From the NCBI GenBank assembly GCA_022360095.1, contig JAKSDK010000138.1, positions 186,001-250,000 of the forward strand: a stretch of 64,000 nt of DNA, written 5' to 3'. Each line of letters starts with the position of its first letter. The first letter of the stretch is position 1. Both the position numbers and the translations under genes were made by a program. The notes beneath the pieces were generated by a model. The model was not told the DNA's origin. It did no database searches and worked only from the letters and a program-made list of their open reading frames with translations. Positions 9,085 to 18,898 of the stretch are shown here, one piece after another. This DNA is from Phycisphaerales bacterium. GTDB taxonomy: Bacteria > Planctomycetota > Phycisphaerae > UBA1845 > UTPLA1.

Positions 9085-11435
9085 GATCCTTCTCCCTGCA
9101 TCCTGGAAATTGCCACGACGGCCTGACCAAGGGCAATTCCACCGTCATTCGGGGGGACGCGCTGATGCCAATAAGGACAAAAACCCGCATCTTCAAGGGC
9201 GCAGACGGCTCGCTCCAAAAGATACTGATTCTGGAAGCAGCCCCCTGTGAGAACGATACGCCTCTGACCAATCCTGCGTGCCACGGTGATCAACATTTCG
9301 ACCACGGTATGATGAAATTTCGCCGAAATCACCGCCTTCGGGAGATCGCGCCCTAGGTCTTCCAGGATCGCCCGCACCATGGGTTCCCAGTCCAGGACAA
9401 CGGGGCCAGGTTGAACGTTGGCATCTCTAGGGTCATGATTCTGTTCAAGCACTCGAAACGGAAAACACGCATCCGTCTTCGCACCTGCGACGGCAAATTC
9501 CAGCGCCATCGCCGCCTGCCCTTCGTAATTTACCTTCTGGCGAATATCCAGCAGCGCGGCCACCGCATCAAACATCCGGCCCATGCTCGTGGTGTACGGT
9601 GAGTTTGCGCCGCGAGCCAGCATGCCCTTAAGCGTCGAGCGCTGAACGGGTGAAAACGACCGAATCGGTGGTATGTGCAGACCATCGATCTTGTCGCCGA
9701 AGACCTCATAGAGCAAACCGACGGCCGAGCGCCGAGGTTCCTTGACCGCCCTTTCGCCGCCGGGGAGATGAAAACCTCGCAGATGGCCCACACGCCTGAA
9801 GTCACTCTCGGTGGCCAGCAAGAATTCACCGCCCCAGACGGTCCCGTCGCATCCGTATCCGGTACCGTCCCAAGACACGCCCAGCACCGTTCCCGTCAAA
9901 TCGTTCTCAGCCATACAGGCCACGACATGAGCATGATGGTGCTGGACGGGAAAGATTTCGGCATCGAACTGCTTGGCGTGCTTCGTGGAGACGTAATCCG
10001 GATGCATATCACAGGCAATCGCCCGTAGCTCCGTGTCATAAAGGCGTGTCAGTGCGTTTGCTGATTCTCGAAAGGCATTCAGAGCCTGGACCGTTTCCAA
10101 ATCACCGATGTGCTGGCTGATGAAGACGTTCGGGCCCTTCGAAATCGCTATTGTATTCTTCAAATGCGCTCCGACGGCCAAGACGGACGGGCCGTCCCGA
10201 TGTGATGGAACAGGAAGTGGCGCGTAGCCTCTGGCTCGACGGAGGATCATCTCTCGCCCGGCAACCACCCTGGCAATCGAATCATCCACGTGACGAACGA
10301 TGGGACGATCATGCACCAGGAACCAGTCCGCGATCCCTCGCAATCTGTTGACCGCCTCATATTCGTCGGTGCAAATCGGTTCGTCCGATAGGTTTCCACT
10401 CGTGGCCACGAGCGGAAATCCCAGTTCGCGCATCAATAAATGGTGCAACGGCGTAGAGGGAAGCATGACACCGAGACAGGGATTGTCGGGCGCGACGGCC
10501 GGATCAATCCTTGACTCCGCGTCCGCGTTTGTTCGCCGCCTCAACAAAACGATCGGCGATGCAGGAGAAGAAAGCAAACGCTCCTCCGCCTCGGAGATTT
10601 CGCATCGCGCTCTCACCTCTTCCACCGATGGAAACATCAGCGCGAACGGTTTTTCCTCACGGTGCTTGCGGGTTCGAAGACGTCGGACCGCAGAAGCGTT
10701 GCCGGCGTCCAGCATCAGATGAAAGCCGCCCAGGCCTTTGACCGCGACAATTCTCCCGTCCCGAATGGCTTCCACAGCCCGCAGCAAAGCGGAATGGCGG
10801 AGAGCGACGGCCTGACCACATTCATCCCAGAGGGCAAGCTGGGGACCGCAAATGGGGCAAGCATTGGGCTGTGCATGGAATCTGCGATCAGAGGGATCGT
10901 CATACTCCTTTTGACAACGTTCGCACATCTGAAAACTCTTCATGGACGTATTCGGGCGATCGTACGGGAGCGACCTGATGATTGAGTAGCGAGGCCCGCA
11001 CAGCGTGCAATTTGTAAACGGATAGCCATATCGACGATTATCCCGATCAAGGATTTCGTCCAAACAGTCGGAACACGTTGCAATGTCCGGAAGAACAACG
11101 GCCGTCTTTGCACCGTCATTTTCGCTGGGCCGAATGACAAATTGGTCAAAGCATACGGGGTCCAAAATGGACGACTCATAGCTTTGAATCGAAGAAAGCC
11201 GCGGTCTTTCCGCCGGAATGCGTCGGAGAAACCTCTCCAATTGCTCACGATCACCTTCAACCTCGATGAAGACGCCTTGAGGAGAGTTCTTCACCCAGCC
11301 CGTCAATTCCAGTTCGGTGGCGAGTCGGTAAACGAATGGGCGAAAACCGACGCCCTGGACCGCACCACGGATCACCAGGCGCAACCGCCGGAAACGGCTG
11401 CTTGGTCGCTCGATTGTTCGCACAAGTGTCGCCAT
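9075..11435 (-). CDS. hypF: Carbamoyltransferase HypF (hydrogenase maturation)
   Basis: A 786-residue HypF, which turns carbamoyl phosphate and ATP into carbamoyl adenylate and loads the HypE cysteine. Domain order is as in the family. First is an acylphosphatase domain (GAVQGVGFRPFVYRLA, about residues 15-105). Next come two zinc-binding CxxC...CxxC modules (CSDC/CTLC and CERC/CPIC, about 120-210), then a YrdC-like domain to about 395. Last is a Kae1-like carbamoyltransferase domain with the HHHAH metal motif near 495. It is the first gene of the hyp operon and is divergent from the receiver-like gene, with 220 nt between starts. No hypA or hypB is seen in the window. Confidence 0.96.
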   Translation of the reverse strand: MATLVRTIERPSSRFRRLRLVIRGAVQGVGFRPFVYRLATELELTGWVKNSPQGVFIEVEGDREQLERFLRRIPAERPRLSSIQSYESSILDPVCFDQFVIRPSENDGAKTAVVLPDIATCSDCLDEILDRDNRRYGYPFTNCTLCGPRYSIIRSLPYDRPNTSMKSFQMCERCQKEYDDPSDRRFHAQPNACPICGPQLALWDECGQAVALRHSALLRAVEAIRDGRIVAVKGLGGFHLMLDAGNASAVRRLRTRKHREEKPFALMFPSVEEVRARCEISEAEERLLSSPASPIVLLRRRTNADAESRIDPAVAPDNPCLGVMLPSTPLHHLLMRELGFPLVATSGNLSDEPICTDEYEAVNRLRGIADWFLVHDRPIVRHVDDSIARVVAGREMILRRARGYAPLPVPSHRDGPSVLAVGAHLKNTIAISKGPNVFISQHIGDLETVQALNAFRESANALTRLYDTELRAIACDMHPDYVSTKHAKQFDAEIFPVQHHHAHVVACMAENDLTGTVLGVSWDGTGYGCDGTVWGGEFLLATESDFRRVGHLRGFHLPGGERAVKEPRRSAVGLLYEVFGDKIDGLHIPPIRSFSPVQRSTLKGMLARGANSPYTTSMGRMFDAVAALLDIRQKVNYEGQAAMALEFAVAGAKTDACFPFRVLEQNHDPRDANVQPGPVVLDWEPMVRAILEDLGRDLPKAVISAKFHHTVVEMLITVARRIGQRRIVLTGGCFQNQYLLERAVCALEDAGFCPYWHQRVPPNDGGIALGQAVVAISRMQGEGSCA

Positions 11436-11619
11436 GGCGTTGCTTACCCCTTTGCATTATGGGCAATGGGCGTGCCAGGCTCCTGTAATCGAGGTGAACC
11501 GCCGGCCGTTGTCGAAGCGGCGCCACCAAAGCGAGTGATTTCTCGCAAGTTGCGGAATAATCCTCAGGATAACGATGGAACCTTCCATAACGTCGGGATT
11601 CGCCAATCCTGAAAGCTGG

Positions 11620-11658
11620 CATGACAACTGCTTGTTCGATGTCAGGAAGGTTGTCATG
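11620..11658 (+). promoter_or_regulatory. Inverted repeat that includes a start codon
   Basis: CATGACAAC (11620-11628) and GTTGTCATG (11650-11658) are perfect 9-nt complements separated by 21 nt. The right arm ends in the ATG of the receiver-like gene, and the Shine-Dalgarno AGGAAGG lies in the loop just before it. In RNA this would fold into a hairpin that hides the start codon. It could equally be a DNA operator. Confidence 0.55.
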
Positions 11659-12015
11659 TGTCAAACACTTGACAAAGCATCCGAATCTGATGGGCAGCCC
11701 TTGGCTTTGATTATCGAGGAGAATCTGCTCACCGCCTGGGCCATTGAGAATACCCTGTCGCCGTCCTACGACGTGCTCACGTGCACGACGTTTGAGGAGG
11801 CGTCCAAGGTGCTCCAGAATCCGAGATTGAAAGCCATCATCTGCGGCAGTCCTGTTGCAGATGAAGATCCGGATGCGTTGAGCACATTGGCACGCGGTTC
11901 GGTTTGCCGTGTGGTCGTCTTAGTCTCAGACACAGGCCATCCGACGCCTGAAAATGTGATTGTTTTGGAAAAGCCGTTCGCGCTGGAACAACTCGCGTGC
12001 TTGCTTGCACCTTAG
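11656..12015 (+). CDS. Degenerate receiver-domain protein
   Basis: A 119-residue single-domain protein resembling CheY-type receivers. The beta1 region reads LALIIEENLL, so the acidic pair is EE. At the end of beta3, where the phospho-accepting Asp is expected, the sequence is AIICGSPVADED, with no Asp at that place. The conserved lysine near the C-terminus is kept (LEKPF), and a Ser stands in the Thr position (LVSD). It is therefore a pseudo-receiver that probably is not phosphorylated in the usual way. The ATG at 11656 has AGGAAGG six bases upstream; a longer frame from 11575 is less likely. It is 137 nt upstream of a PAS-PP2C phosphatase, a possible functional partner. Confidence 0.65.
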   Translation: MCQTLDKASESDGQPLALIIEENLLTAWAIENTLSPSYDVLTCTTFEEASKVLQNPRLKAIICGSPVADEDPDALSTLARGSVCRVVVLVSDTGHPTPENVIVLEKPFALEQLACLLAP

Positions 12016-12152
12016 TCAAGCCGCCTATACACCCACACGTTGGTTGAAGACCTTTCTGAATCAGAATACTCTAGTCTCTGACGAAGTCGATTTGAGTGTT
12101 AACGAACGTTGATTGAGCGCAACGGGTCTGCATTGCTCCGGAAAACAAATGT

Positions 12153-13301
12153 ATGAACGCCAAGGATTCTCCATCTCAGCCTAATGTCGAAGACCGTCTC
12201 GCCTTGCTCGAGACGCTCCTCGACCGCGTCCCCGATTTCTTTTATGTCCATAATGCGGAGTTGCGATTTCAGTACGTCAACCGTGCAGCCGCGGAATACT
12301 TCGGCCATACCAAGAACAGCATCGTCGGGCTTCGGCACCGCGATGTTGATGAGAATCCCGAGCAAGCGAGGTTCTACGAGCAAACCCTCATTCCCATCAT
12401 CGAGCGTGGCGAACCTGTCACAACGGATGATCTTCCCTACAAACGACACGATGGATCAACCGGCCTTCTTCGAGCCCATATCGTCCCTTTCGATAATCCA
12501 AAGACCGGCGAGCCGATGATGTTGGGAATTTCTCACGACGTTACAAACGATCGACAGATTGCTGAAGAGCGCGCGAGGCGAGCGGTATACGAACGAGAAC
12601 TCGACATCGCACGACGTGTTCAGCAATCCCTCCTGCCTGCAACCCTTCCTGAAATCGAGGGTTTCAGAGTCTCGGCGCGCTGTGAACCCGCGGCCTTCGT
12701 TGGAGGCGACTTCTACGACTTCATTCCCACGAACGACAATCGCGTCGTGGCCGTCCTTGGCGACGTCACCGGACATGGCGTCGGCTCCGCGTTGATCGCC
12801 GCCGTCTGCCGTTCATTTGCGCGCGTCCTGTTCGCCCATCAGCCGTTTGGTGAGGCGATACATCGGCTCGACCGGATGATGCACGCCGATTTACAAGTCG
12901 GATCGTTCGTCACGCTCGGCGCCGTTGAGATCCATTCGGAGCAACGATCCGTTCGGTTTCTGTCTGCAGGCCATGGTCCGGTGATTGTCGCACGCCGTGA
13001 AGGCTCCGTAGACACACTCCCGACACACACGACGCCGCTTGGACTAGGGCTCACGGACACTGTCATCGAAGCGACTCCTATCGATTTGTCTGCCGGTGAT
13101 TCTCTGCTCGTGCCTTCAGACGGGCTGTTCGAGTCCCGGAGTTCGGACGGTGAGCAATTCGGGGTGGCGCGGCTGGCGACATCTGCAATGACGGGACAAA
13201 CCGTGGAAGCGAGCATCGATGCGTGTTTTCGAGATGAAGCCCAATGGCGTATGGGGCTACCTGCCGAAGATGATCGCACGCTCATCGTGATTCACGCCTG
13301 A
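12153..13301 (+). CDS. PAS domain-containing PP2C-type (RsbU/SpoIIE) phosphatase
   Basis: A 382-residue cytoplasmic signalling protein. Residues about 20-130 form a PAS domain (VPDFFYVHNAELRFQYVNRA). A helical linker (ARRVQQSLLP) then leads into a SpoIIE-type PPM phosphatase domain at about 165-380. Metal-binding acidic motifs are visible: GGDFYDF, GDVTGHG, SDGLFE and EDDRTL. Such proteins dephosphorylate STAS-domain anti-anti-sigma factors in partner-switching systems. No STAS or HPK gene is next to it, so the target is unknown. Three Ser/Thr kinases elsewhere in the window are conceivable counterparts, but this is inference only. Confidence 0.88.
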   Translation: MNAKDSPSQPNVEDRLALLETLLDRVPDFFYVHNAELRFQYVNRAAAEYFGHTKNSIVGLRHRDVDENPEQARFYEQTLIPIIERGEPVTTDDLPYKRHDGSTGLLRAHIVPFDNPKTGEPMMLGISHDVTNDRQIAEERARRAVYERELDIARRVQQSLLPATLPEIEGFRVSARCEPAAFVGGDFYDFIPTNDNRVVAVLGDVTGHGVGSALIAAVCRSFARVLFAHQPFGEAIHRLDRMMHADLQVGSFVTLGAVEIHSEQRSVRFLSAGHGPVIVARREGSVDTLPTHTTPLGLGLTDTVIEATPIDLSAGDSLLVPSDGLFESRSSDGEQFGVARLATSAMTGQTVEASIDACFRDEAQWRMGLPAEDDRTLIVIHA

Positions 13302-13442
13302 CTGGGTAGAAATCGCCCCACGGCTCCCGTCCCATGACGCGTGGCCGTTTTTGGGTCTGGGGACTATAGTTCTGCTATCGGAGGACGCAAATCGAGCGGA
13401 TTGGCGAATTTGTTGAGTGTACGGAGTCAAGATAATCGGCTT

Positions 13443-14663
13443 ATGAATCTGTTGAAACGACCTCAAAATTGGCCGCGCCGTTCCCTTACGCAACTGTCCA
13501 TCATTGTCATGGGCAGTGCGTCGCTTTCGTGTGAGCGTTCCGGCGGCGGGCCGCCTCAGATGCCCCCGCCAACGGTGGAGGTGGCCGAGGCCGAAAGCTG
13601 CGCAATCACGCAGTACTTTCGCTACAACGGGACGGTCAGGGCGATCGAGGAGGTGGAAATCCGCGCTCGCGTTCGCGGATTCATCGAAAAGATCGCGTTT
13701 CAACCAAGCTCGGATCTTAAAAAAGGCGACCTCCTGTTCGTGATTGAGCAGGCGCCATTCAAAGCAGCGGTCGACAGAGCGCGCGGCAGACTTGAACAGG
13801 CCAAGGCACGTCTCAAGCTCGCCGAAGTGACGTTCAACCGAATCGACCGTGTGTACAAACAAAACGCGGCCAGCGAGGACGAGTTCAGCACGGCGAAAGC
13901 TGAACTCGATCAGCGCAAAGGCGAAGTCCTCGAAGCCCAAGCAGACCTCGACGACGCCGAAATCCAGCTCAGTTACACAGAGATGCGGGCGCCGTTGGCC
14001 GGCCGAGTGGACGAGGCTCGTGTGGATGTCGGTGATCTTGTCGGCGTGAGCGAGCCGACGTTGTTGTGCACCATCGTGCAGATGAGCCCGATCCATGCTT
14101 ATTTCGATGTCAGCGAGCGCATCGCCTTGCAGTACCTTGCCCGGGGAGAGGACGGCAGCACGAAAAACGAGTTTCCCTTGGCCTTTCTCGGCCTTGCCAA
14201 CGAGAAAGGTTATCCCCACCAGGGCCAGGTCGATTATGTCGACAATGTGCTGGACAGCTCCACCGGGACGATTACCGTCCGTGCCATTTTTGACAACAGT
14301 GATCACCGGCTCTATCCGGGGCTCTACGCCCGAATTCGTGTCCCCTTCGAGCAGATGCCGGGAGCCGTGATGATCCAGGAAGCCGGCGTCGCGGCAGGGC
14401 TTGATGGAAAATATGTGTTGACACTCGATAAAGGAAACATCGTCGGCCGTACACCGGTCAAGCTCGGCGAGCGCGGCGACGGTGGCTACATTCAGGTCTC
14501 CGAGGGACTGTCCATCGGTCAACGATACATCGTCGCTGGTTTGCAATTCGCGCGACCCGGCATGCCCGTGCAGGTCAAGGCTCAAAACCCGCCGAATTTG
14601 CCTTCCGGTCAAGGCCAACAGGGCAAGGAAAACACAAACTCACCACGTAAGCCGGGTCACTGA
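13443..14663 (+). CDS. RND efflux pump periplasmic adaptor (membrane fusion protein)
   Basis: A membrane-fusion protein of the AcrA/MexA type. The ATG at 13443 gives about 406 residues. The N-terminal hydrophobic segment ends in SASLSC, a lipobox-like site, so it is probably a lipoprotein. Next come the lipoyl halves (VEIRARVRGFIEKI and MRAPLAGRVDEA) flanking a long alpha-hairpin rich in Ala, Glu and Lys, then beta-barrel and membrane-proximal domains. It is followed 5 nt later by the pump gene. An upstream GTG at 13341 is a less likely start because it would precede the signal sequence by 34 residues. No TolC-like outer membrane factor is encoded beside it. Confidence 0.92.
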   Translation: MNLLKRPQNWPRRSLTQLSIIVMGSASLSCERSGGGPPQMPPPTVEVAEAESCAITQYFRYNGTVRAIEEVEIRARVRGFIEKIAFQPSSDLKKGDLLFVIEQAPFKAAVDRARGRLEQAKARLKLAEVTFNRIDRVYKQNAASEDEFSTAKAELDQRKGEVLEAQADLDDAEIQLSYTEMRAPLAGRVDEARVDVGDLVGVSEPTLLCTIVQMSPIHAYFDVSERIALQYLARGEDGSTKNEFPLAFLGLANEKGYPHQGQVDYVDNVLDSSTGTITVRAIFDNSDHRLYPGLYARIRVPFEQMPGAVMIQEAGVAAGLDGKYVLTLDKGNIVGRTPVKLGERGDGGYIQVSEGLSIGQRYIVAGLQFARPGMPVQVKAQNPPNLPSGQGQQGKENTNSPRKPGH

Positions 14664-14668
14664 CGTCG

Positions 14669-17600
14669 ATGTTCAGTCGTATCTTCATCAATCGGCCCAT
14701 CCTTGCCGGTGTCGTCGCCATCATCATGTTGATCGTCGGCGCGCTGGCCGTGATTCAGTTGCCCGTCGAACAGTACCCCGAGATTGCGCCACCGACGGTC
14801 CAGGTGACGACGATTTATCCGGGTGCCGATGCGAAAACCGTCATGGAAACGGTGGCGGCGCCTCTGGAACAGGAAATCAACGGTGTGGACGGCATGATCT
14901 ACATGTCGTCCATCAGCGCGAATAACGGAAGCTATACCCTCACGGTCACATTCAAGCTTGGAACGGATGTAGACCTCGCTTCGGTCCGTGTGCAGAACCG
15001 CGTGGCCGTAGCTGAACCAAGACTGCCCCAGGAGGTCCGCCAGCAGGGGATCGCAACACGCAAGCGTTCGCAAAGCATGTTGATGGTGCTTTCGCCGCAT
15101 TCGCCCGATGGCCGCTATGACCAGTTGTATCTGAGTAATTACGCCACCATCTACATGAAAGATGCGCTCGCCCGTGTTCCGGGGGTTGGTGAGGTCACGG
15201 TATTCGGCGCCAAAGACTATTCGATGCGCATCTGGCTCGATCCGGAAAAACTGGCCGCCCGCGATTTGACGACCGTCGACGTGCTCAACGCGCTCGGTGA
15301 GCAAAACGTCCAAGTGGCCGCGGGACGCATTGGCGCCGAGCCCGCGGCGGACGAATTTGGATTTCAATTGACATTGCAGACCAAGGGCCGACTCACGTCC
15401 ACGGAGGAATTCGAGAACATCGTGCTCACCGTCGGGGAAGATCAACGTACGCTGTACTTGAAGGATGTGGCGCGCGTTGAACTCGGCGCTCAAAGCTATG
15501 ACGACTTCGGGCGATTCAATGGCATGCCCGCACCGGTCATTGCCATTTTTCAACTACCCGGGTCCAATGCGCTGGATGTGGCCGACGGAGTGGCGGCGGA
15601 ACTCGAGCGATTACGGGCGGACTTTCCGGAAGGGCTGGAGTGTCCGATCTTTTATGATTTCACGAACTTCGTCAAAGCTTCCATTGAAGAAGTGGTGATC
15701 ACACTTCTCATCGCCGCGACGCTCGTATTTCTGACCGTGCTCGTCTTCCTTCAGGATTGGCGGGCTACGATCATCCCCGGCATTGCAATACCGGTTTCCA
15801 TCATCGGATCGTTCGCCGTGCTGTTTGCCATCGGGTTTAGCATCAACATGTTGACGCTGTTCGCGCTCGTCCTGGCCATCGGCATTGTCGTCGACGATGC
15901 GATCGTGGTGGTCGAAAACACATCGCGAATTCTTCACGAAAACCCCGAACTCGCGCCGCGCGAGGCCGCGCAGCGCTCCATGAACGAGATCACGGGTCCC
16001 GTCATCGCCACAACATTGGTGCTCCTGGCGGTCTTCGTGCCGACGGCCGTTCTTCCCGGCGTGACGGGGCAGCTCTATCGTCAGTTCGGAATTACACTCT
16101 CGATCGCAACCGTGCTTTCCAGTGTCAATGCCTTGACGCTGAGCCCGGCACTCTGCGGAGTTTTGTTGCGAGCCCGCCAATCGCGTCCCAATTTCTTCTA
16201 TCGCGGATTCAATCGAACGCTTGGGTTCGCCCAGCGCAGCTACGTCGGATCCGTGGGCATCGGCATGAGATTTACTTTGGTCGGCGTCCTGCTGTTTGCA
16301 GTGCTTCTCGGGGGGACGGTATTCGCCTTCCGCACCGTTCCGAGCGGTTTCTTGCCGATTGAGGACCAGAGCTACTTTTTCATCAACGTTCAACTCCCCG
16401 ATGCCGCCAAGCTTGAACGGACACGGCAAACACTTGCGGAGGCGGCTGAGTTCACCCGTGGGATCGACGGGGTCGGCGGAACCGTGACGATCGGGGGAAT
16501 CTCGCTTTTGACCAACGCCGTTCAGCCGAACGCAGGGACCCTCGTCGTCATCCTGGACCCATGGGAAAAGCGGCAGCAACCTCATCTGACCGTTGAGGCC
16601 GTCATCGGGCAATTGATGCAGAGATTCTCACAGATGCCTGAAGCGATCATCTTTCCGTTCCGTCCACCCGCCATTCAGGGCCTGGGCAACGCCGGCGGAT
16701 TCGACATGCAATTGCAGGACCGTGGAAACGTCGGCTTCGAGTTCCTGCAAACGGTCACCGACGACCTGATCGCCGCCGCCGCACAGACGGGTGAGATTCA
16801 ATCGCCGTTCACCAGTTTCCGTGCCGTCGTTCCTCAAGTATTTGTCAAAATCGACCGCAAAAAAGCCAAGCGTCTTGGCGTTCCCCTAAGTGTGGTGTTC
16901 AACACGCTTCAGACCTACATGGGTTCGAGCTATGTCAACGATTTCAACGTCTTCGGCCGCGTATATCAGGTTCGTGCTCAGGCCGACCACAAGTTCCGTC
17001 AATCTCTTGATAACGTCCGCAATCTGGAGGTCCGAGACGAACAGGGCGACACGCTTCCGATGAGCACCATTGCCGAACTTCGTGATACGGTCGGACCGGA
17101 CGTGATCTTCCGATACAACTTATTCCCCGCCGCCGGTATCATCGGATCGCCCATTCCCGGAAACAGCTCCGGACAGGCGGTTTCCCAGATGGAAGCGCTT
17201 GCCGAAAGGGTTCTCCCCCCCGGTTTCGCGTACGAATGGACCGGCATTACCTATCAGGAAAAAAAGGCCGGGAACATTGCGCCGCTTGTTTTTGCGCTGG
17301 CCGTCGTCTTTGTGTTCCTCTTTCTTGCAGCGCAATACGAAAGTTGGACAACACCGCTGACCATCATGGCCACGATTCCCGTCGGAGTCCTCGGAGCGCT
17401 GCTCGCCGTCTGGCTACGTGGCATGGACAACAACGTTTACACCCAGATTGGGCTTGTGTTGATGATTGCGCTGGTCTGCAAAAATGCCATCTTGATCGTC
17501 GAATTCGCAGAACAACTGCGCAAAGAAGGTCAGACCGAGCGCGACGCAGCAATCTCCGCCGCGAAGCTCAGGTTCCGCCCGATTCTGATGACGGCATTGT

Positions 17601-17785
17601 CATTCGTTCTCGGCACGTCCCCGCTCCTCATCGCAACCGGCGCAGGCGCCAGCGGGCGACAGTCCATCGGAACCACCGTATTCGGGGGGATGGTGTTGGC
17701 CACCTTTGTCGGCGTTTTCTTCATTCCACTCATGTACGTTGTCGTCGTCCGAACCGCCAGGCGCCTCGGCATTGCGAGGACGTGA
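14669..17785 (+). CDS. RND multidrug efflux transporter, inner-membrane pump (HAE1 family)
   Basis: A 1038-residue pump of the AcrB/MexB family, which exports hydrophobic drugs using the proton gradient. The N-terminus shows the first helix after FINRPILAGVVAIIM, the large periplasmic porter loop, and the motif region LAIGIVVDDAIVVVEN with the two central Asp residues of the proton relay. A second periplasmic loop follows, then a C-terminal helix cluster with IALVCKNAILIVEFAEQLR. Length and order match the family. It starts 5 nt after the adaptor stop, so the two form an operon. Confidence 0.95.
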   Translation: MFSRIFINRPILAGVVAIIMLIVGALAVIQLPVEQYPEIAPPTVQVTTIYPGADAKTVMETVAAPLEQEINGVDGMIYMSSISANNGSYTLTVTFKLGTDVDLASVRVQNRVAVAEPRLPQEVRQQGIATRKRSQSMLMVLSPHSPDGRYDQLYLSNYATIYMKDALARVPGVGEVTVFGAKDYSMRIWLDPEKLAARDLTTVDVLNALGEQNVQVAAGRIGAEPAADEFGFQLTLQTKGRLTSTEEFENIVLTVGEDQRTLYLKDVARVELGAQSYDDFGRFNGMPAPVIAIFQLPGSNALDVADGVAAELERLRADFPEGLECPIFYDFTNFVKASIEEVVITLLIAATLVFLTVLVFLQDWRATIIPGIAIPVSIIGSFAVLFAIGFSINMLTLFALVLAIGIVVDDAIVVVENTSRILHENPELAPREAAQRSMNEITGPVIATTLVLLAVFVPTAVLPGVTGQLYRQFGITLSIATVLSSVNALTLSPALCGVLLRARQSRPNFFYRGFNRTLGFAQRSYVGSVGIGMRFTLVGVLLFAVLLGGTVFAFRTVPSGFLPIEDQSYFFINVQLPDAAKLERTRQTLAEAAEFTRGIDGVGGTVTIGGISLLTNAVQPNAGTLVVILDPWEKRQQPHLTVEAVIGQLMQRFSQMPEAIIFPFRPPAIQGLGNAGGFDMQLQDRGNVGFEFLQTVTDDLIAAAAQTGEIQSPFTSFRAVVPQVFVKIDRKKAKRLGVPLSVVFNTLQTYMGSSYVNDFNVFGRVYQVRAQADHKFRQSLDNVRNLEVRDEQGDTLPMSTIAELRDTVGPDVIFRYNLFPAAGIIGSPIPGNSSGQAVSQMEALAERVLPPGFAYEWTGITYQEKKAGNIAPLVFALAVVFVFLFLAAQYESWTTPLTIMATIPVGVLGALLAVWLRGMDNNVYTQIGLVLMIALVCKNAILIVEFAEQLRKEGQTERDAAISAAKLRFRPILMTALSFVLGTSPLLIATGAGASGRQSIGTTVFGGMVLATFVGVFFIPLMYVVVVRTARRLGIART

Positions 17786-17896
17786 ACTTTTCACCGGCCG
17801 GGTCGCTCCTAAACCCTCATTTAGAAGATCCGGATCACGGGGAATATAATAATCCCACCGCGCAAATCGCGTCTCGGTGGAAGAAAGGCAAACATC

Positions 17897-18898
17897 GTGA
17901 GACGAATCCAATCGACTTACCAGTTCTTGTCAGGCCCCGACGAAGCCGACCGCAACCGGCAGACGTCCCCCACGCGAGGTCCCAGCGACACTGAGATTCT
18001 GGATGCGTTTTCGCAAGCTGTTGTGGGCGTCGTTCGTGACGTTTCGCCTGCCGTCATCCGCGTGACCGGCGACGGACGCGGCTCGGGGTCCGGCTTCCTG
18101 ATCACACCGGACGGCTATGCGATCACCAACAGCCACGTGGTCCACGGGCGCAACAAGATGACGGCGGAGACCAACGAGGGTGACAGCGTGGAAGCGGAGG
18201 TCATCGGCGACGATCCGGCAACGGACATCGCGCTCCTTCGTCTCACGTCACGTGACTTGCCATACACTGAATTTGGAGATTCCGAAGCGCTTTGTGTCGG
18301 CCAACTGGTCATCGCCATCGGCAACCCGCTTGGACTACAGTCGAGTGTGACAACCGGTGTCGTAAGTGCCCTGGGACGCGCCATGCGCAGCCAGGAAGGT
18401 CGTTTGATTGAAGAAATGATTCAACACGCTGCCCCCATCAATCCGGGCAACAGCGGCGGACCGTTGGTCGATTCGCACGGCCGTGTCGTCGGCGTCAACA
18501 CGGCGATCATCGCGATGGCTCAAGGGCTCGGCTTTGCGGTTCCAAGCAAGACCGCCCGATGGGTCACGACTGAGATACTCGCCCACGGACACGTTCGCCG
18601 TCGGCAACTGGGGGTCGTTGCGACGGTGCGCCGGCTTCCGCGACATAAGGTGCGGGAGTTCGATCTTCTGTCCGATCAGGTCGTGCAAGTGCTCAAGGTC
18701 GCGGCGGACAGTGTCGCGGAGCGAGCCGGGATTCGCGCAGGCGACCTGGTCACTTCGATCAATGGACGGATTACCGCAAGTGTCGATGACGTACATCGGC
18801 TGTTGGAACTCATTCCACGTGATACGCAAGTCGACATCACGGTGATCCGCAGCGGAACGAAGTTCGAAATCCCGTTGAATTGGCAATCGTATCAATGA
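17897..18898 (+). CDS. HtrA/DegP-like serine protease with one PDZ domain
   Basis: A 333-residue trypsin-like S1C protease. The catalytic triad is visible as His in TNSHVV (near residue 78), Asp in ATDIALLR (near 110) and Ser in NPGNSGGP (near 187). A PDZ domain occupies about 235-325 (AERAGIRAGDLVTSING). No signal peptide or membrane anchor is seen at the N-terminus, which is polar, so it may act in the cytoplasm or be exported by an unrecognised route. The start is GTG at 17897 with GAAAGG upstream. It lies 111 nt after the RND pump on the same strand. Confidence 0.9.
   Translation: MRRIQSTYQFLSGPDEADRNRQTSPTRGPSDTEILDAFSQAVVGVVRDVSPAVIRVTGDGRGSGSGFLITPDGYAITNSHVVHGRNKMTAETNEGDSVEAEVIGDDPATDIALLRLTSRDLPYTEFGDSEALCVGQLVIAIGNPLGLQSSVTTGVVSALGRAMRSQEGRLIEEMIQHAAPINPGNSGGPLVDSHGRVVGVNTAIIAMAQGLGFAVPSKTARWVTTEILAHGHVRRRQLGVVATVRRLPRHKVREFDLLSDQVVQVLKVAADSVAERAGIRAGDLVTSINGRITASVDDVHRLLELIPRDTQVDITVIRSGTKFEIPLNWQSYQ

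Noticed and set aside
13257..14618. 453-codon minus-strand frame over the RND adaptor gene
   Set aside because: The plus strand encodes a clear membrane-fusion protein with family motifs; the antisense product matches nothing I recognise.
15611..16612. 333-codon minus-strand frame within the RND pump gene
   Set aside because: Shadow of a well-conserved pump gene; the product is rich in Asp, His and Arg, as expected from antisense of hydrophobic codons.
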